Positions 8,983 through 18,924 of a stretch of 43,445 bases of DNA are shown here, one piece after another. The notes below the pieces were generated by a model that did not search any database, was not told the DNA's origin, and saw only the letters and a list, made by a program, of their open reading frames with translations. This DNA is from an uncultured Clostridium sp. (GTDB lineage: Bacteria; Bacillota; Clostridia; TANB77; CAG-508), in assembly GCA_947574235.1 (NCBI GenBank), contig CANPIU010000011.1, positions 1 through 43,445 on the forward strand, in the 5' to 3' direction. Position 1 is the first letter of the stretch, and each line of letters starts with the position of its first letter. The position numbers and the translations under genes were made by a program.

Positions 8983-10716
8983 TTATGATTTATCTACCTT
9001 CATATTATCGCCATAGCGTTTAATCTTTTGTGTTGTTGTTTTCTCAAACTCTTTATCGCGAATTCCAAAACTCTTAATATGCTTATAATTCGGAAGCTTC
9101 TTATTAACAGCAGAAACACTGTCAGAAATGATTTTCCAAATTTCTTCTTTCGTAGGAACAGAGCCTTTTAAATACTCCGTAATAGCCTCTATATTAGGAT
9201 AAATTTGCGCATTAATATACGTCTCGTCATCATCCTCTTTGTGGATACCTAAAACCAAAGCTTCTGAAATCAAAGGATTGTCATTTAAATAATATTCCAC
9301 TTCTTCAGGATAAATATTTTTACCATTTTTCGTAACAATCACACTTTTACAACGGCCAGTAATATATAAATAACCATTTTCATCCATTCTACCTAAATCA
9401 CCAGTATGGAACCAACCATCTACTATTGTTTGCTTTGTTTTTTCCTCATCTTCATAATAACCAAGCATAACATTAGGACCTTTGACTAAAATTTCACCAA
9501 CCCCTTCACTATTTGGTGAATCAATTTTATATTCCACATTAGGAATGGGAAGTCCAGCCGCGTCGTCTTTTTGGAAAAAGTCAGTATTACCAGCAACTAA
9601 AGGAGCACACTCGGTTAAACCATACCCTTGCAAAGTCTTTAACTTTAGTGCTTTAAAGTCAGCTACAATAGCAGGATTAGCAGCAGCTGCCCCAACAATA
9701 AACACACGAAGCCTTCCACCAAGCGTATTCTTAACTTTATTTCTTACTACTTTCTTGAACAGAAGAGGTAATTCAGAAAAAGGATTCTCATCTTTTTTTC
9801 TATATTTTTCTGGCAAAGACTTGTTCATATTTTTAACAATATTTTTGTGTACATTTTCAAGAAGCAAAGGCACACACAAAATAACAGAAGGATGAAATTC
9901 ACTTAAGTTTTTAGTAATATAACGTAAACCCTCACAGTGGGCAATGCTAGCTCCACTATAAATCGGTAACAAAAAGCCTAATGTACACTCATAAGTATGG
10001 TGCAGAGGCAAAATAGAAAAGAATAAGTCACTTCTTTTCACTTTTACAATTCCATAGGTAGAAAGAATATTAGAACAGATATTTCTTTGGGATAAACAAA
10101 CCCCTTTGGCACTTCCTGTTGTACCAGAAGTAAAGAGTAAAATACGAAGTTCGTCAGGGTCAACTTGGATAGCATCAAAGGAAGTATTACCGTTTTCATA
10201 AGCTTTCTTGCCAGCAAGTAAAAAGGAAGCAAAAGAATTCGTATCCTCTTTTTTATTAAAAGAAACAAAGACAGTATATGGATTTTCTACTTTTTCAATA
10301 TTTGCTAACAGGCTATCTAAATTTTTATTATCTCCTAGAATACAAACAGTTTGAGAAACGTTCATAAAATTGATGACGTCATCGGTATGAAGTTCTTTAT
10401 CAATCGGAACGACAACCCCTACAATACTAGCCGCTAAATAAGAAACACACCACTCGTAACTGTTTTTTCCAATAACAGCAATACGTTTCTTTAAAAAGCC
10501 TTTTTCGAGTAAGCTTGTCCCTAAAGCAACAATATCATTTTTAAATTGTTCATAGGTAATCGTTGTAATGGCTCCGTTTTCATCTTTTCCTTTAAAAGCA
10601 GTTCTGGCACGATAAATGTCACAAGAACGATATAACATATCTTTAAAATTAGTCACTTCTTCTGTTTTATGGTATTTCTTTTTTAATTGTTCAGCAATTG
10701 GTAGGGTTTGTTTCAT
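8983..10716 (-). CDS. AMP-binding long-chain acyl-CoA synthetase-like enzyme
   Basis: ILLFTSGTTGSAKGVCLSQRN; LQGYGLTECAPLV; GWFHTGDLG. Confidence 0.93.
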   Translation of the reverse strand: MKQTLPIAEQLKKKYHKTEEVTNFKDMLYRSCDIYRARTAFKGKDENGAITTITYEQFKNDIVALGTSLLEKGFLKKRIAVIGKNSYEWCVSYLAASIVGVVVPIDKELHTDDVINFMNVSQTVCILGDNKNLDSLLANIEKVENPYTVFVSFNKKEDTNSFASFLLAGKKAYENGNTSFDAIQVDPDELRILLFTSGTTGSAKGVCLSQRNICSNILSTYGIVKVKRSDLFFSILPLHHTYECTLGFLLPIYSGASIAHCEGLRYITKNLSEFHPSVILCVPLLLENVHKNIVKNMNKSLPEKYRKKDENPFSELPLLFKKVVRNKVKNTLGGRLRVFIVGAAAANPAIVADFKALKLKTLQGYGLTECAPLVAGNTDFFQKDDAAGLPIPNVEYKIDSPNSEGVGEILVKGPNVMLGYYEDEEKTKQTIVDGWFHTGDLGRMDENGYLYITGRCKSVIVTKNGKNIYPEEVEYYLNDNPLISEALVLGIHKEDDDETYINAQIYPNIEAITEYLKGSVPTKEEIWKIISDSVSAVNKKLPNYKHIKSFGIRDKEFEKTTTQKIKRYGDNMKVDKS

Positions 10717-10736
10717 GATAGTTCCTCCTTCTAATA

Positions 10737-11537
10737 TTATTGATAACGGTAAAAAATAAAGGGATTGGTTTGGGTTACAGTAAGCGTTCCATCGTAAATA
10801 GATTTTTCTTGTGTTTCTAAAGGAATATCGATAAAAACGGTAGTTTTAAATTCCTCCTCTAGATTATTGGTAAGGTATATATCAAAAGACAGTTTACAAG
10901 AAATGGTACTTAAATCTACATTACATTTTTTTAAAAGTGAGCCATCGTAAGTAATAGGAGTAGAGGTGTCTGTTATGGTATAATCTGTCTTTATGTTCTG
11001 ATTTGTGTAACTAAGAGTAATAGGATTGGCTAAGTTATTATACAAGATAGGACTATCCAAATTAGCCTCGTTTTCAGAAGTGATGGTAAAATCAAAGGTA
11101 TCTTGTATTTCGTTTTCAACCACCAAATTACTTTTAGCAAATTGCGGTAAACCCTTAAAATATAGCTTGGGTTCTCCAAGTTCAGGAGAAGTTATGTATT
11201 GGACATTTTGAATTTTTACCTTTTTCAAAGTATTTTCTAAATTTTTTTCTTCCAAAGAAGAACTATTAATAAAAATAGCAAGGTCTGTAAATTGATATAA
11301 GTTTTCTATCGTAAAATTAGTGCTAGATCCAGTTTTATTTTTGGCATCGCAATTACTAAACAGTACCATCTTGTCTACTTGAAAAACGGTTTTATCATTT
11401 TTATTAGCAAAAGGCAAAATATCCCTTTCAAAATTGCTTTTCATCACGTATTTTTGAAAAAGCAAATAAGCAAGTACCAATACAATGATAAATAATAAAA
11501 AGACAATAACTGTTAAAATCTTTTTTTTCTTGTCCAT
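10737..11537 (-). CDS. Hypothetical membrane-anchored protein
   Basis: N-terminal TM segment KILTVIVFLLFIIVLVLAYLLF; no recognised domain. Confidence 0.65.
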   Translation of the reverse strand: MDKKKKILTVIVFLLFIIVLVLAYLLFQKYVMKSNFERDILPFANKNDKTVFQVDKMVLFSNCDAKNKTGSSTNFTIENLYQFTDLAIFINSSSLEEKNLENTLKKVKIQNVQYITSPELGEPKLYFKGLPQFAKSNLVVENEIQDTFDFTITSENEANLDSPILYNNLANPITLSYTNQNIKTDYTITDTSTPITYDGSLLKKCNVDLSTISCKLSFDIYLTNNLEEEFKTTVFIDIPLETQEKSIYDGTLTVTQTNPFIFYRYQ

Positions 11538-11581
11538 CTTTTAAAAATCCTCCTTGATAAACAACTATATCATAGTACAAA

Positions 11582-12916
11582 ATGAAAATAAAATCAAGTT
11601 TTCCATTTACCACAATTTATTCATTGACAAAAGAAATAATAAAAGGTACAATGTCTTTAGGTGATAATATGGGAGCGAAAGATAAAGTAAGGAAAAAGCA
11701 AAAAATAGAGATTAAAATTACACTAAAGAGTATCATTACCTTTTTGGCTTTTCTTATTAGTTTATTATATTGTGTCATTTTTTATAACTATTATTTCGGA
11801 AGAAATCAAGTTTATGCATCAGAAGCCTTATCTTATGAAGTACAAAATATTTCTATCAGTAAAGCTCAAAAAATTAATCTCGAAGAAATCATAGAACAAA
11901 ATGCCAAAGAAGGAAAAAAAGAAGAATATATCGTAGAAGAAACGGTTTTGGAATATATCACAAAATATAGAAACAATAATCGTTTACCAAAAGGCCAAAT
12001 GCAAGTAGTGCAAGAAGGAAGAGAAGGAAAACAACAAATTACAACCAAAAAAACCTACGAAAAGGATGAATTAATAGCAGAAGAACATGTTTCTAGTAAA
12101 GTAACCAAAGCTTCTGTTAATAAAATTGTGGAAATTGGAACGGCTAATTATAGTAGCAACTACAAAGTAAAAGTAGGAGACAAATTATTTGTTACTTCCG
12201 ACCGTTTATCGGTTATGGTAGAGCCAATGGAACAAGCACAAAAAATAGCAACTTTAACGAAAGGAAATGAATTGAAATTATTAAGCATAGAAGGAAGTTG
12301 GTATAAAATTTCATGTGGGAGTACAATTGGTTATGTCAAAGCAGAAAGTACGACGTATTTAGACAGCAATCCAGAAGAAGAAAAATCAGAAACGCCTAGC
12401 CAAAGTAAAGGCCAATTAACAGCAAACCTAAGCTTTCAAATGCCTTTAAACAAGCCTAGTGGCTTAAGCCTAGACCAATTTAGGAAAATTTTTTCAGATG
12501 ATAAAGATACCAATCAAATCTTTAAAAATAATGCCGAGTATTTTTATTATATAGAAAAACAATACAACATTAATGGTGTATTTGTAGCAGCTGTTGGTAT
12601 TCATGAGAGTGCATGGGGAAGTTCTAAAATTGCCAAAGATAAAAATAATTTATTTGGCTATGGTGCTTATGATGCCAATCCATATAATGGAGCCTACAGT
12701 TTTTCGGATTATTCAGAAAGTATTGACTTAATTGCTAGAGTCTTTGTAAAATATTATATCAATCCAAAAGGAACAGTTATTTACGGTGGCGAAAAAGCAG
12801 AAGGAACGTATTATAATGGGCCAACCTTAAGTGGCATTAACACAAGATATGCTAGTGATAAAAATTGGGCGAAAGGTGTTTATAACCATATGCAATATTT
12901 ATACAATAAATTGTAA
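11582..12916 (+). CDS. Cell-wall hydrolase with G5-like, SH3 and glucosaminidase domains (start probably ATG 11651 or 11669)
   Basis: G5-like EQNAKEGKKEEYIVEETVLEYITKY; SH3-like SDRLSVMVEPMEQAQKIATLTKGNELKLLSIEGSWYKI; VAAVGIHESAWGSSKIAKDKNNLFGYGAYDANPY. Confidence 0.9.
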   Translation: MKIKSSFPFTTIYSLTKEIIKGTMSLGDNMGAKDKVRKKQKIEIKITLKSIITFLAFLISLLYCVIFYNYYFGRNQVYASEALSYEVQNISISKAQKINLEEIIEQNAKEGKKEEYIVEETVLEYITKYRNNNRLPKGQMQVVQEGREGKQQITTKKTYEKDELIAEEHVSSKVTKASVNKIVEIGTANYSSNYKVKVGDKLFVTSDRLSVMVEPMEQAQKIATLTKGNELKLLSIEGSWYKISCGSTIGYVKAESTTYLDSNPEEEKSETPSQSKGQLTANLSFQMPLNKPSGLSLDQFRKIFSDDKDTNQIFKNNAEYFYYIEKQYNINGVFVAAVGIHESAWGSSKIAKDKNNLFGYGAYDANPYNGAYSFSDYSESIDLIARVFVKYYINPKGTVIYGGEKAEGTYYNGPTLSGINTRYASDKNWAKGVYNHMQYLYNKL

Positions 12917-12949
12917 AAAATTCTTGCTATTTTTTACAATTTATTGTAT
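12901..12949. terminator. 21-bp perfect inverted repeat, probable bidirectional terminator
   Basis: atacaataaattgtaaaaaat / attttttacaatttattgtat separated by tcttgct. Confidence 0.7.
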
Positions 12950-13017
12950 GATATAGTAGCAAGAATAATGATAAGGAAAAAAATACCAAAAAATGACTTG
13001 GGAAAGGGGCAAAAATA

Positions 13018-13424
13018 TGAAAAAAGGAATCATTATTGTCACCATTATGATGCTAGTAATGGGAATCTTTTTAATGGCTAATAGCAGTTATGCAGAGGAT
13101 AAAGCAATTGATGACAAAACAGAAAGTAGAATTGTTGAAATCAAAGACAATGCAGCTAAATCATTAGAGGATTACAAAGAAAAATATGGCTCAGATACCT
13201 ATGGAACAGTAGCCTATATTTTAAACTTGGTTCGAATTTATAGTATACCAGTATGCTTTTTAGGAATTGCTGTTGGTGCTATCCATCAATATGTAATAGG
13301 TATTAGAAAATTAGACACATTAGAAAGAGGGATGGCCTTTATTGTAACTTGTGTCACACTATTAATAATATGCCAAATTTTACCACTTGCGTTTGCTGTG
13401 TTTGTAAAATTTGGAAGGGGGTAA
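13018..13424 (+). CDS. Small secreted/membrane protein, VirB2/TrbC-like in architecture
   Basis: Signal peptide MKKGIIIVTIMMLVMGIFLMANSSYAE and two C-terminal TM segments. Confidence 0.55.
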
Positions 13425-13427
13425 CAA

Positions 13428-16019
13428 ATGAAAGTTTTATTTGCTGTAAGTAATGAAGAGATATCAGAAGCAATTGTAAAAAAATATCAAAAGGAATACA
13501 AACAAATAATTTCCTATAAAAATGTATATTACTTTAACGCAATATTAAAGGAATTACAAAAAGACAAAACTTATGATAGAGTGGTTATTAGTGAGGACTT
13601 AGAAGCCTTTACACATACCCAATATGACCAAATTGATAAATTCATTTTTGAAAAATTAGATGGTATTAGTGATGAAGCATCTAATGTAAAAGGAAATGAT
13701 ACACCAATTATTGTAATTTGTTCAGACCGAAGAACAAAATCAGAACCTATGCTAGTAAAATTATTTGGTATTGGGATTTATAATGCTATCATTGGAAATG
13801 ATAGAAGTGTAGATGAAGTTTGTCGTTTAATCAATCGACCACGTATTAAAAAAGAAGCAAAAGCTTACTATAAAATCGACACAGAAGACGTGGGATACCA
13901 AGCAGAAAACGAAAACGATGTGAGTGAAATGGAAATACAAAATATTGTTGCCCATTATAAAAGACTGGGAAAAAACGAAGATAGATATATTGATAGCTTT
14001 AACAATATAGCAGCCCAATACAATGATACCCAATTAAGAATTATCACAAAATTTTTACCTTTAAACGTACGTGCTGTTTTAGAGGAAAGGTCTCCAAAAT
14101 ACCAACAAATCATGTCTTTCAACAATGCTGTATCAGATAGTTTAAGAAAAAATAAAGAGGATGAGGACGAAGGACCAAGTCAAGTTTTATTGAAGTCTAA
14201 GAATAGAGATACTGTACTTTCTAAGCCAGTCGTAATACCATCTGCTGTTAATATGAGTGGAAGCAAAAAATTGGCAAGACAAAAACCAATGGTGGAACCA
14301 GAACCACAAGTAACTGAGGAAGTAGCAGAACCACAAATTCGTCCACAACCAGTCGTAAGACAACCTGTGCAAGAAGCTATGCCACAACAAGAACCAGTGG
14401 TAGCACCAGTGATAGAAGGCTTTGATGATTTTGAAGACTTTGTACCAGAGCCAGCAAAAGCAGAACCTATCCAAGCATCGGAGCCTATTATGCCAGGCTT
14501 AGTAGAAGAGGAAGAAGTACAAGAACCAATGATTGAAGGGTTAGACGAAATACCAGTTGTACCAGAAACTGTACAACCAGTAAAAAGAGGAAGAGGAAGA
14601 CCTAGAAAAAATCCTATTCCAGTAGAAGACCCAAATAAACCAAAAAGAGGAAGAGGAAGACCTAGAAAAAATCCTGTTCCAGAGCCAATTGCTGTAGAAG
14701 AACCAAGCCAAGAAAAAGAACCAGAAGTTATAGAAGATGCAGTATTGCCAGGCTTTGAACCAGAAGTTCAACAACCAATTCCTCAGGCAGTACCACAACC
14801 AGTTAGGCAAGAACCTCAAGAAGAAGCTATTTTACCAGGTTTTGATGATATTTTTGAAGAGTTAGATGAGATAGAAATGCCATCTGTAGCACAACCAGCA
14901 CCAGTCGCATCCACTATTCCAGAAGAAGCTATTTTACCAGGTTTTGAAGAAGAAACAGAGGAAGAAGAACTTATATTGCCAGGTTTAGAAAGGCAAGAAG
15001 AACCAGAAGAAATCATGCCAAGACCAGAGCCAGTGCTAACACATAATTATGAAGAAACGTATCAGGACAACTTTAGTAATTTTAAGGCAGAAGAAAATTT
15101 TGAGCCACAAGAGGAAATCGAAGTAATTGATTTAACAAACCTATTAACACCAGACAAGAAAATTGTTACTTTTGTGGGAACTAGCAAAAATGGAACTTCT
15201 TTTATTGTGAACAATGTAGCCGAATTATTAGCATCCATAGGAATTAATGTAGCTATTTTAGATACCACACAAAATAGAAATTCTTATTATATCTATACGA
15301 AAAATGAAGAACCTTTAAGAGAAGTAGCAACCCATAGTATTGAAAATTTAGCCAAAGGGGTAGCTAGTGGAATTAGTGTTAATCGAAATCTTACTGTTTA
15401 TACTTCTTTGCCAGATGATGACGATAAAATCAATCATGTTGATAAAATCTTAGAAACTTTATTGCAAAAACACTCTTTGATTTTAATTGATACTGACTTT
15501 GAAACACCACTTCGCTATTTTGAACAATCACAAGAGACTTATTTAGTACAAAGTATGGATATTTTAACCATCCAACCACTAACGGCTTTCTTAAAAGAAC
15601 TAAAATCAAAAAATATCTTAGATGAAAGAAAATTAAGAATTGTGTTAAATAAAGTTGTAAAAATTAGAGGAATTAAAGCAGCAACTATCATTGGGGGGAT
15701 GGCATTTTATAATGACCCAGCGATGTCTTTTATGACAGAATTATTTGATAGAGATAGAATTAAATATGTTTCTATGCCATTTGAGGAGGAAACCTATATT
15801 AAATATTTAGAGGGAATTATTGAGTGCGAAATTTCACTAAAGGGATATTCGAAAGTATTTTTACAAACACTAAGAGAGTTAGGAAATATGATTTATCCCA
15901 TTGTATCATCAGGGGCAAAAAATAATAAAAACTATCAACCACCAACAGCAAGAGGAAATCAAGGAGGAAATTTTTCAAATAGTATGAACGATACCTTAGA
16001 CAAAATGAGAAATTTCTAA
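13428..16019 (+). CDS. CpaE/TadZ/ParA-like ATPase with Pro/Glu-rich linker and two AT-hook-like motifs
   Basis: C-terminal KKIVTFVGTSKNGTSFIVNNVAELLASIGINVAILDT; VKRGRGRPRKNP and KRGRGRPRKNP in the linker; receiver-like N-terminus. Confidence 0.7.
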   Translation: MKVLFAVSNEEISEAIVKKYQKEYKQIISYKNVYYFNAILKELQKDKTYDRVVISEDLEAFTHTQYDQIDKFIFEKLDGISDEASNVKGNDTPIIVICSDRRTKSEPMLVKLFGIGIYNAIIGNDRSVDEVCRLINRPRIKKEAKAYYKIDTEDVGYQAENENDVSEMEIQNIVAHYKRLGKNEDRYIDSFNNIAAQYNDTQLRIITKFLPLNVRAVLEERSPKYQQIMSFNNAVSDSLRKNKEDEDEGPSQVLLKSKNRDTVLSKPVVIPSAVNMSGSKKLARQKPMVEPEPQVTEEVAEPQIRPQPVVRQPVQEAMPQQEPVVAPVIEGFDDFEDFVPEPAKAEPIQASEPIMPGLVEEEEVQEPMIEGLDEIPVVPETVQPVKRGRGRPRKNPIPVEDPNKPKRGRGRPRKNPVPEPIAVEEPSQEKEPEVIEDAVLPGFEPEVQQPIPQAVPQPVRQEPQEEAILPGFDDIFEELDEIEMPSVAQPAPVASTIPEEAILPGFEEETEEEELILPGLERQEEPEEIMPRPEPVLTHNYEETYQDNFSNFKAEENFEPQEEIEVIDLTNLLTPDKKIVTFVGTSKNGTSFIVNNVAELLASIGINVAILDTTQNRNSYYIYTKNEEPLREVATHSIENLAKGVASGISVNRNLTVYTSLPDDDDKINHVDKILETLLQKHSLILIDTDFETPLRYFEQSQETYLVQSMDILTIQPLTAFLKELKSKNILDERKLRIVLNKVVKIRGIKAATIIGGMAFYNDPAMSFMTELFDRDRIKYVSMPFEEETYIKYLEGIIECEISLKGYSKVFLQTLRELGNMIYPIVSSGAKNNKNYQPPTARGNQGGNFSNSMNDTLDKMRNF
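14582..14675 (+). repeat. Two 34-bp direct repeats, 60-bp period, encoding KRGRGRPRKNP
   Basis: aaaaagaggaagaggaagacctagaaaaaatcct at 14582-14615 and 14642-14675. Confidence 0.9.
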
Positions 16020-16060
16020 GAACATAAAAAGAGGACTAACCAAGAGGAGGGAAATGAATT

Positions 16061-17200
16061 TTGATTATAGCAGTCGTAGTAATCTTAGTCTTAATTGTAT
16101 TAGGGTTAGTGGTGTACAATGTCAACATACACAAAAAAATACAAAAATTTAAAAACATGAACCAAAAAATTACCAATCTATATGTCGTACAAGACTTTAT
16201 GAACGCCATAGGAGAAACTTCAACCGTAGAAGAAAAAATTAGAAAAATCAACGATATTCTAATCGAAAGATATGAAATTAAGTATTCTACGATAGTGGTA
16301 TTTGATGGGGCAGAATATCAAGTAAAAGCTTCTAATGTAGATGAAAAGCATTGGACAGCCTTAAAGAAACTACAAAATGTTGATATGTTCAAAGACAGTA
16401 TACAAGCAGCTACTCCTAAATATGTAACCGTAAATAACGAAAATGAGAGACTTCCTTATCAAGAAATGGAATTTGGAAGAGCTAAATCTGCCATATTCTT
16501 TCCTCTTTATATTGATAATGTCTATATCGGTTATTGGATTATCGAAAGTGGAACACCACATGATTTTGATAATGTCGATACTACGGTATTAGAAGTCATT
16601 AAAGAAAATATCGTTTCTGTCTTAAAAACCGTAGTGCATCAAAAAACATTAGAGACGATTGTTAGAAAAGACTTATTTACAGGTCTATATTCAGAAGAAT
16701 ACTTATATGGAGAAGGAAAGAAAATCATTGACCAATACACGATATCTACCATTTGTATGTTTAAAATAACGAATATACAAGAAATTAATAAGAAATATTG
16801 TCGAGAATTAGGAAATAAAGTAATTACTAAAATTAGTGAATATATTGCAAAAAATATTTCACAAGATTATGTGTTTGTAAGATATATGGGACCAAAATTT
16901 GTCATTGCCTTTTCTGGGGTAGAGACAAATGGCGTAGCAGACTTTCTAAATGAAATAAAAGAAAAGATAGAGGCAACCACCATTGCTTTAACCGAAGAAG
17001 AGATACAAGCCTTAGAGTTAGAAAAGGCCTTGCCAGGAAAAATGACCAAAGGAAATGAGTGCAAAGAAGCAGCCAAACCAAAATTGAATTTTGCGATATC
17101 ATCTTATTATAAAGGAACGGGACTAGAAGAGGTATTGAAAAAACTAGAAGAATATTTAGACAAAGCACCGATTTCAGAAAGTGATATTACAAACCTATAA
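16061..17200 (+). CDS. Membrane-anchored GAF + GGDEF-like (degenerate) signalling protein
   Basis: N-terminal TM; GAF-like middle; KDLFTGLYSEEYLYGEGKKIIDQY...SISxFKI pattern, but no intact GGDEF signature. Confidence 0.7.
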   Translation: MIIAVVVILVLIVLGLVVYNVNIHKKIQKFKNMNQKITNLYVVQDFMNAIGETSTVEEKIRKINDILIERYEIKYSTIVVFDGAEYQVKASNVDEKHWTALKKLQNVDMFKDSIQAATPKYVTVNNENERLPYQEMEFGRAKSAIFFPLYIDNVYIGYWIIESGTPHDFDNVDTTVLEVIKENIVSVLKTVVHQKTLETIVRKDLFTGLYSEEYLYGEGKKIIDQYTISTICMFKITNIQEINKKYCRELGNKVITKISEYIAKNISQDYVFVRYMGPKFVIAFSGVETNGVADFLNEIKEKIEATTIALTEEEIQALELEKALPGKMTKGNECKEAAKPKLNFAISSYYKGTGLEEVLKKLEEYLDKAPISESDITNL

Positions 17201-17215
17201 AAGGAGGAAACGTAA

Positions 17216-17473
17216 ATGGAATTTGACAAGACAATGCATTTTGAAGTGGAAAGAGAAGAAAATCTAAAATGTCGTGAAATACTAAAGGAAGTATATGAGG
17301 CATTAGTAGAGAAAGGATACAATCCAATCAATCAAATTGTTGGTTATATTTTATCAGGAGACCCAACTTATATTACCAGTCATAATGATGCTAGAAATAA
17401 AATAAGAGCCATTGAAAGAGATGAACTTTTAGAAAAAATGGTAAAAGATTATATAGGATTAGAAGATAAATAA
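17216..17473 (+). CDS. ireB: IreB family regulatory phosphoprotein (DUF965)
   Basis: [59 protein letters not shown]. Confidence 0.95.
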   Translation: MEFDKTMHFEVEREENLKCREILKEVYEALVEKGYNPINQIVGYILSGDPTYITSHNDARNKIRAIERDELLEKMVKDYIGLEDK

Positions 17474-17474
17474 T

Positions 17475-17909
17475 ATGAGGATGTTAGGGATTGATTATGG
17501 AGAAGCACGTGTAGGAATAGCCATAACCGATGCACTGAATATAACAGTACAAGGGTTAGAAACCATACAAAGAAAGGCTTCAGATAAAGTGATTTTGCGA
17601 AGATTAGATGACATATTAAAGAAGTACGAGGTAGATACTATGGTAGTAGGGATGCCTCTTAATATGAACGGAACTATGTCAGAACGAGCAAAAATAACAG
17701 AAGAATTTATCCATAAATTAAAATGTAAATATAATAAAATGAAGATAGAAACGATAGATGAAAGACTAACAACCGTTGAAGCTCATAAAACGATGAATTT
17801 TTTAGACGTCAACAAGAATAAAAAGAAAGATATCGTAGATACTATATCTGCGGAATATATTTTAGAAACTTATTTAATAAAGTTCAAAAATTCATTGACA
17901 AATCATTAA
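17475..17909 (+). CDS. ruvX: Holliday junction resolvase RuvX/YqgF
   Basis: MLGIDYGEARVGIAITDALNITVQGLETI; VVGMPLNMNGTMSERA; DERLTTVEAHKTM. Confidence 0.95.
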   Translation: MRMLGIDYGEARVGIAITDALNITVQGLETIQRKASDKVILRRLDDILKKYEVDTMVVGMPLNMNGTMSERAKITEEFIHKLKCKYNKMKIETIDERLTTVEAHKTMNFLDVNKNKKKDIVDTISAEYILETYLIKFKNSLTNH

Positions 17910-17969
17910 AAATAGGTTATTAATATTAAAGATTTAATATATGAATTAAAAATTGAAAGGAGAAAAAAG

Positions 17970-18275
17970 ATGGAAGAAAACTTTGAAGGAGAAGAATTAG
18001 ATAACATTGTAGTATTAAATGACGAAGAGGGAAATGAAGTAAAATTTGAATTTTTAGATTTAGTAGAATTAGACGAAGAGGAATATGTAGTATTATTACC
18101 AGTAACAGAAGAAGGAGAAGAGGAAGAAGGAGAGGTAGTAATACTAAAGGTAGAAGATACAGACGAAGATGCAGATGAAGAATCTTATGTAAGTATCGAA
18201 GATGAAGAGATTTTAAATAAAGTATTTGAAATATTCAAAGAAAAATTTAAAGATGATTTTGATTTTGTAGATTAA
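17970..18275 (+). CDS. DUF1292 acidic protein
   Basis: NIVVLNDEEGNEVKFEFLDLVELDEEEYVVLLPV; genomic position after ruvX. Confidence 0.9.
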   Translation: MEENFEGEELDNIVVLNDEEGNEVKFEFLDLVELDEEEYVVLLPVTEEGEEEEGEVVILKVEDTDEDADEESYVSIEDEEILNKVFEIFKEKFKDDFDFVD

Positions 18276-18296
18276 GATAAAAGAAGGCAGGGATTA

Positions 18297-18375
18297 GGGG
18301 GACGTTCCTTAAAATCCCTTTTTCAGGGATTTAGGGGACAATCCTTCCTTGAAGAAGGAATTTTAACGAACGTCC
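18297..18375. repeat. Nested inverted-repeat element (REP/MITE-like)
   Basis: Outer imperfect IR ggacgttccttaaaatccc / ggaattttaacgaacgtcc; inner hairpins aaatccc-ttttTc-agggattt and tccttccttgaagaagga. Confidence 0.65.
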
Positions 18376-18407
18376 TTTACCTTTGTTAGAAAGAGGAGGA
18401 AAAACAA

Positions 18408-18899
18408 ATGAAGAATTTTTCAACTTGGATGCTAGTTATGTTTATGGCTATGTTTTGGGTGCTAAGAATTATCATAGCTTTTACTTATGAAGTGGGAGGA
18501 AGCTTTGGTGGCATTGAGCCATTTAATCAAACGATGGAAATTATTTTGTTATTTGTGGTTTTACTATGTATGTTATTAGTTATTAAAAGAAAAATGATAG
18601 GGGCTCTTATTTATTTATTAGCCTATGGTATGTATTTTGGAACGGATTTAATGACAGGCATTACCACCATAATGTCATCAACGGCTGAAATTACACCAAC
18701 TAGTATGGGATTGTACTTAGGAACGATTGTATCTTTAATTGGAATTGCTTTGCCACTAGCGGTATTGTTTGATTTATTGCTAGATAAAAACAGAAAAGCC
18801 AACCCAAAGGATAAGAAAACAGATTGGTTTTATAAAAATGAGCAATTTGATAGAAAAATGGATGATAGAGCTGATAAGAATAATTATAGGACAATGTAA
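18408..18899 (+). CDS. Hypothetical multi-TM membrane protein
   Basis: Several hydrophobic segments; RBS agaggagg; no recognised domain. Confidence 0.65.
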   Translation: MKNFSTWMLVMFMAMFWVLRIIIAFTYEVGGSFGGIEPFNQTMEIILLFVVLLCMLLVIKRKMIGALIYLLAYGMYFGTDLMTGITTIMSSTAEITPTSMGLYLGTIVSLIGIALPLAVLFDLLLDKNRKANPKDKKTDWFYKNEQFDRKMDDRADKNNYRTM

Positions 18900-18924
18900 A
18901 GATAAATAGATGAAGGGATAATAA

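Noticed and set aside
14187-15016. Minus-strand ORFs of 60-95 aa (Trp/Phe/Ser-rich) opposite the 13428 gene
   Set aside because: Antisense shadows of a Pro/Glu-rich coding sequence; no RBS or domain.
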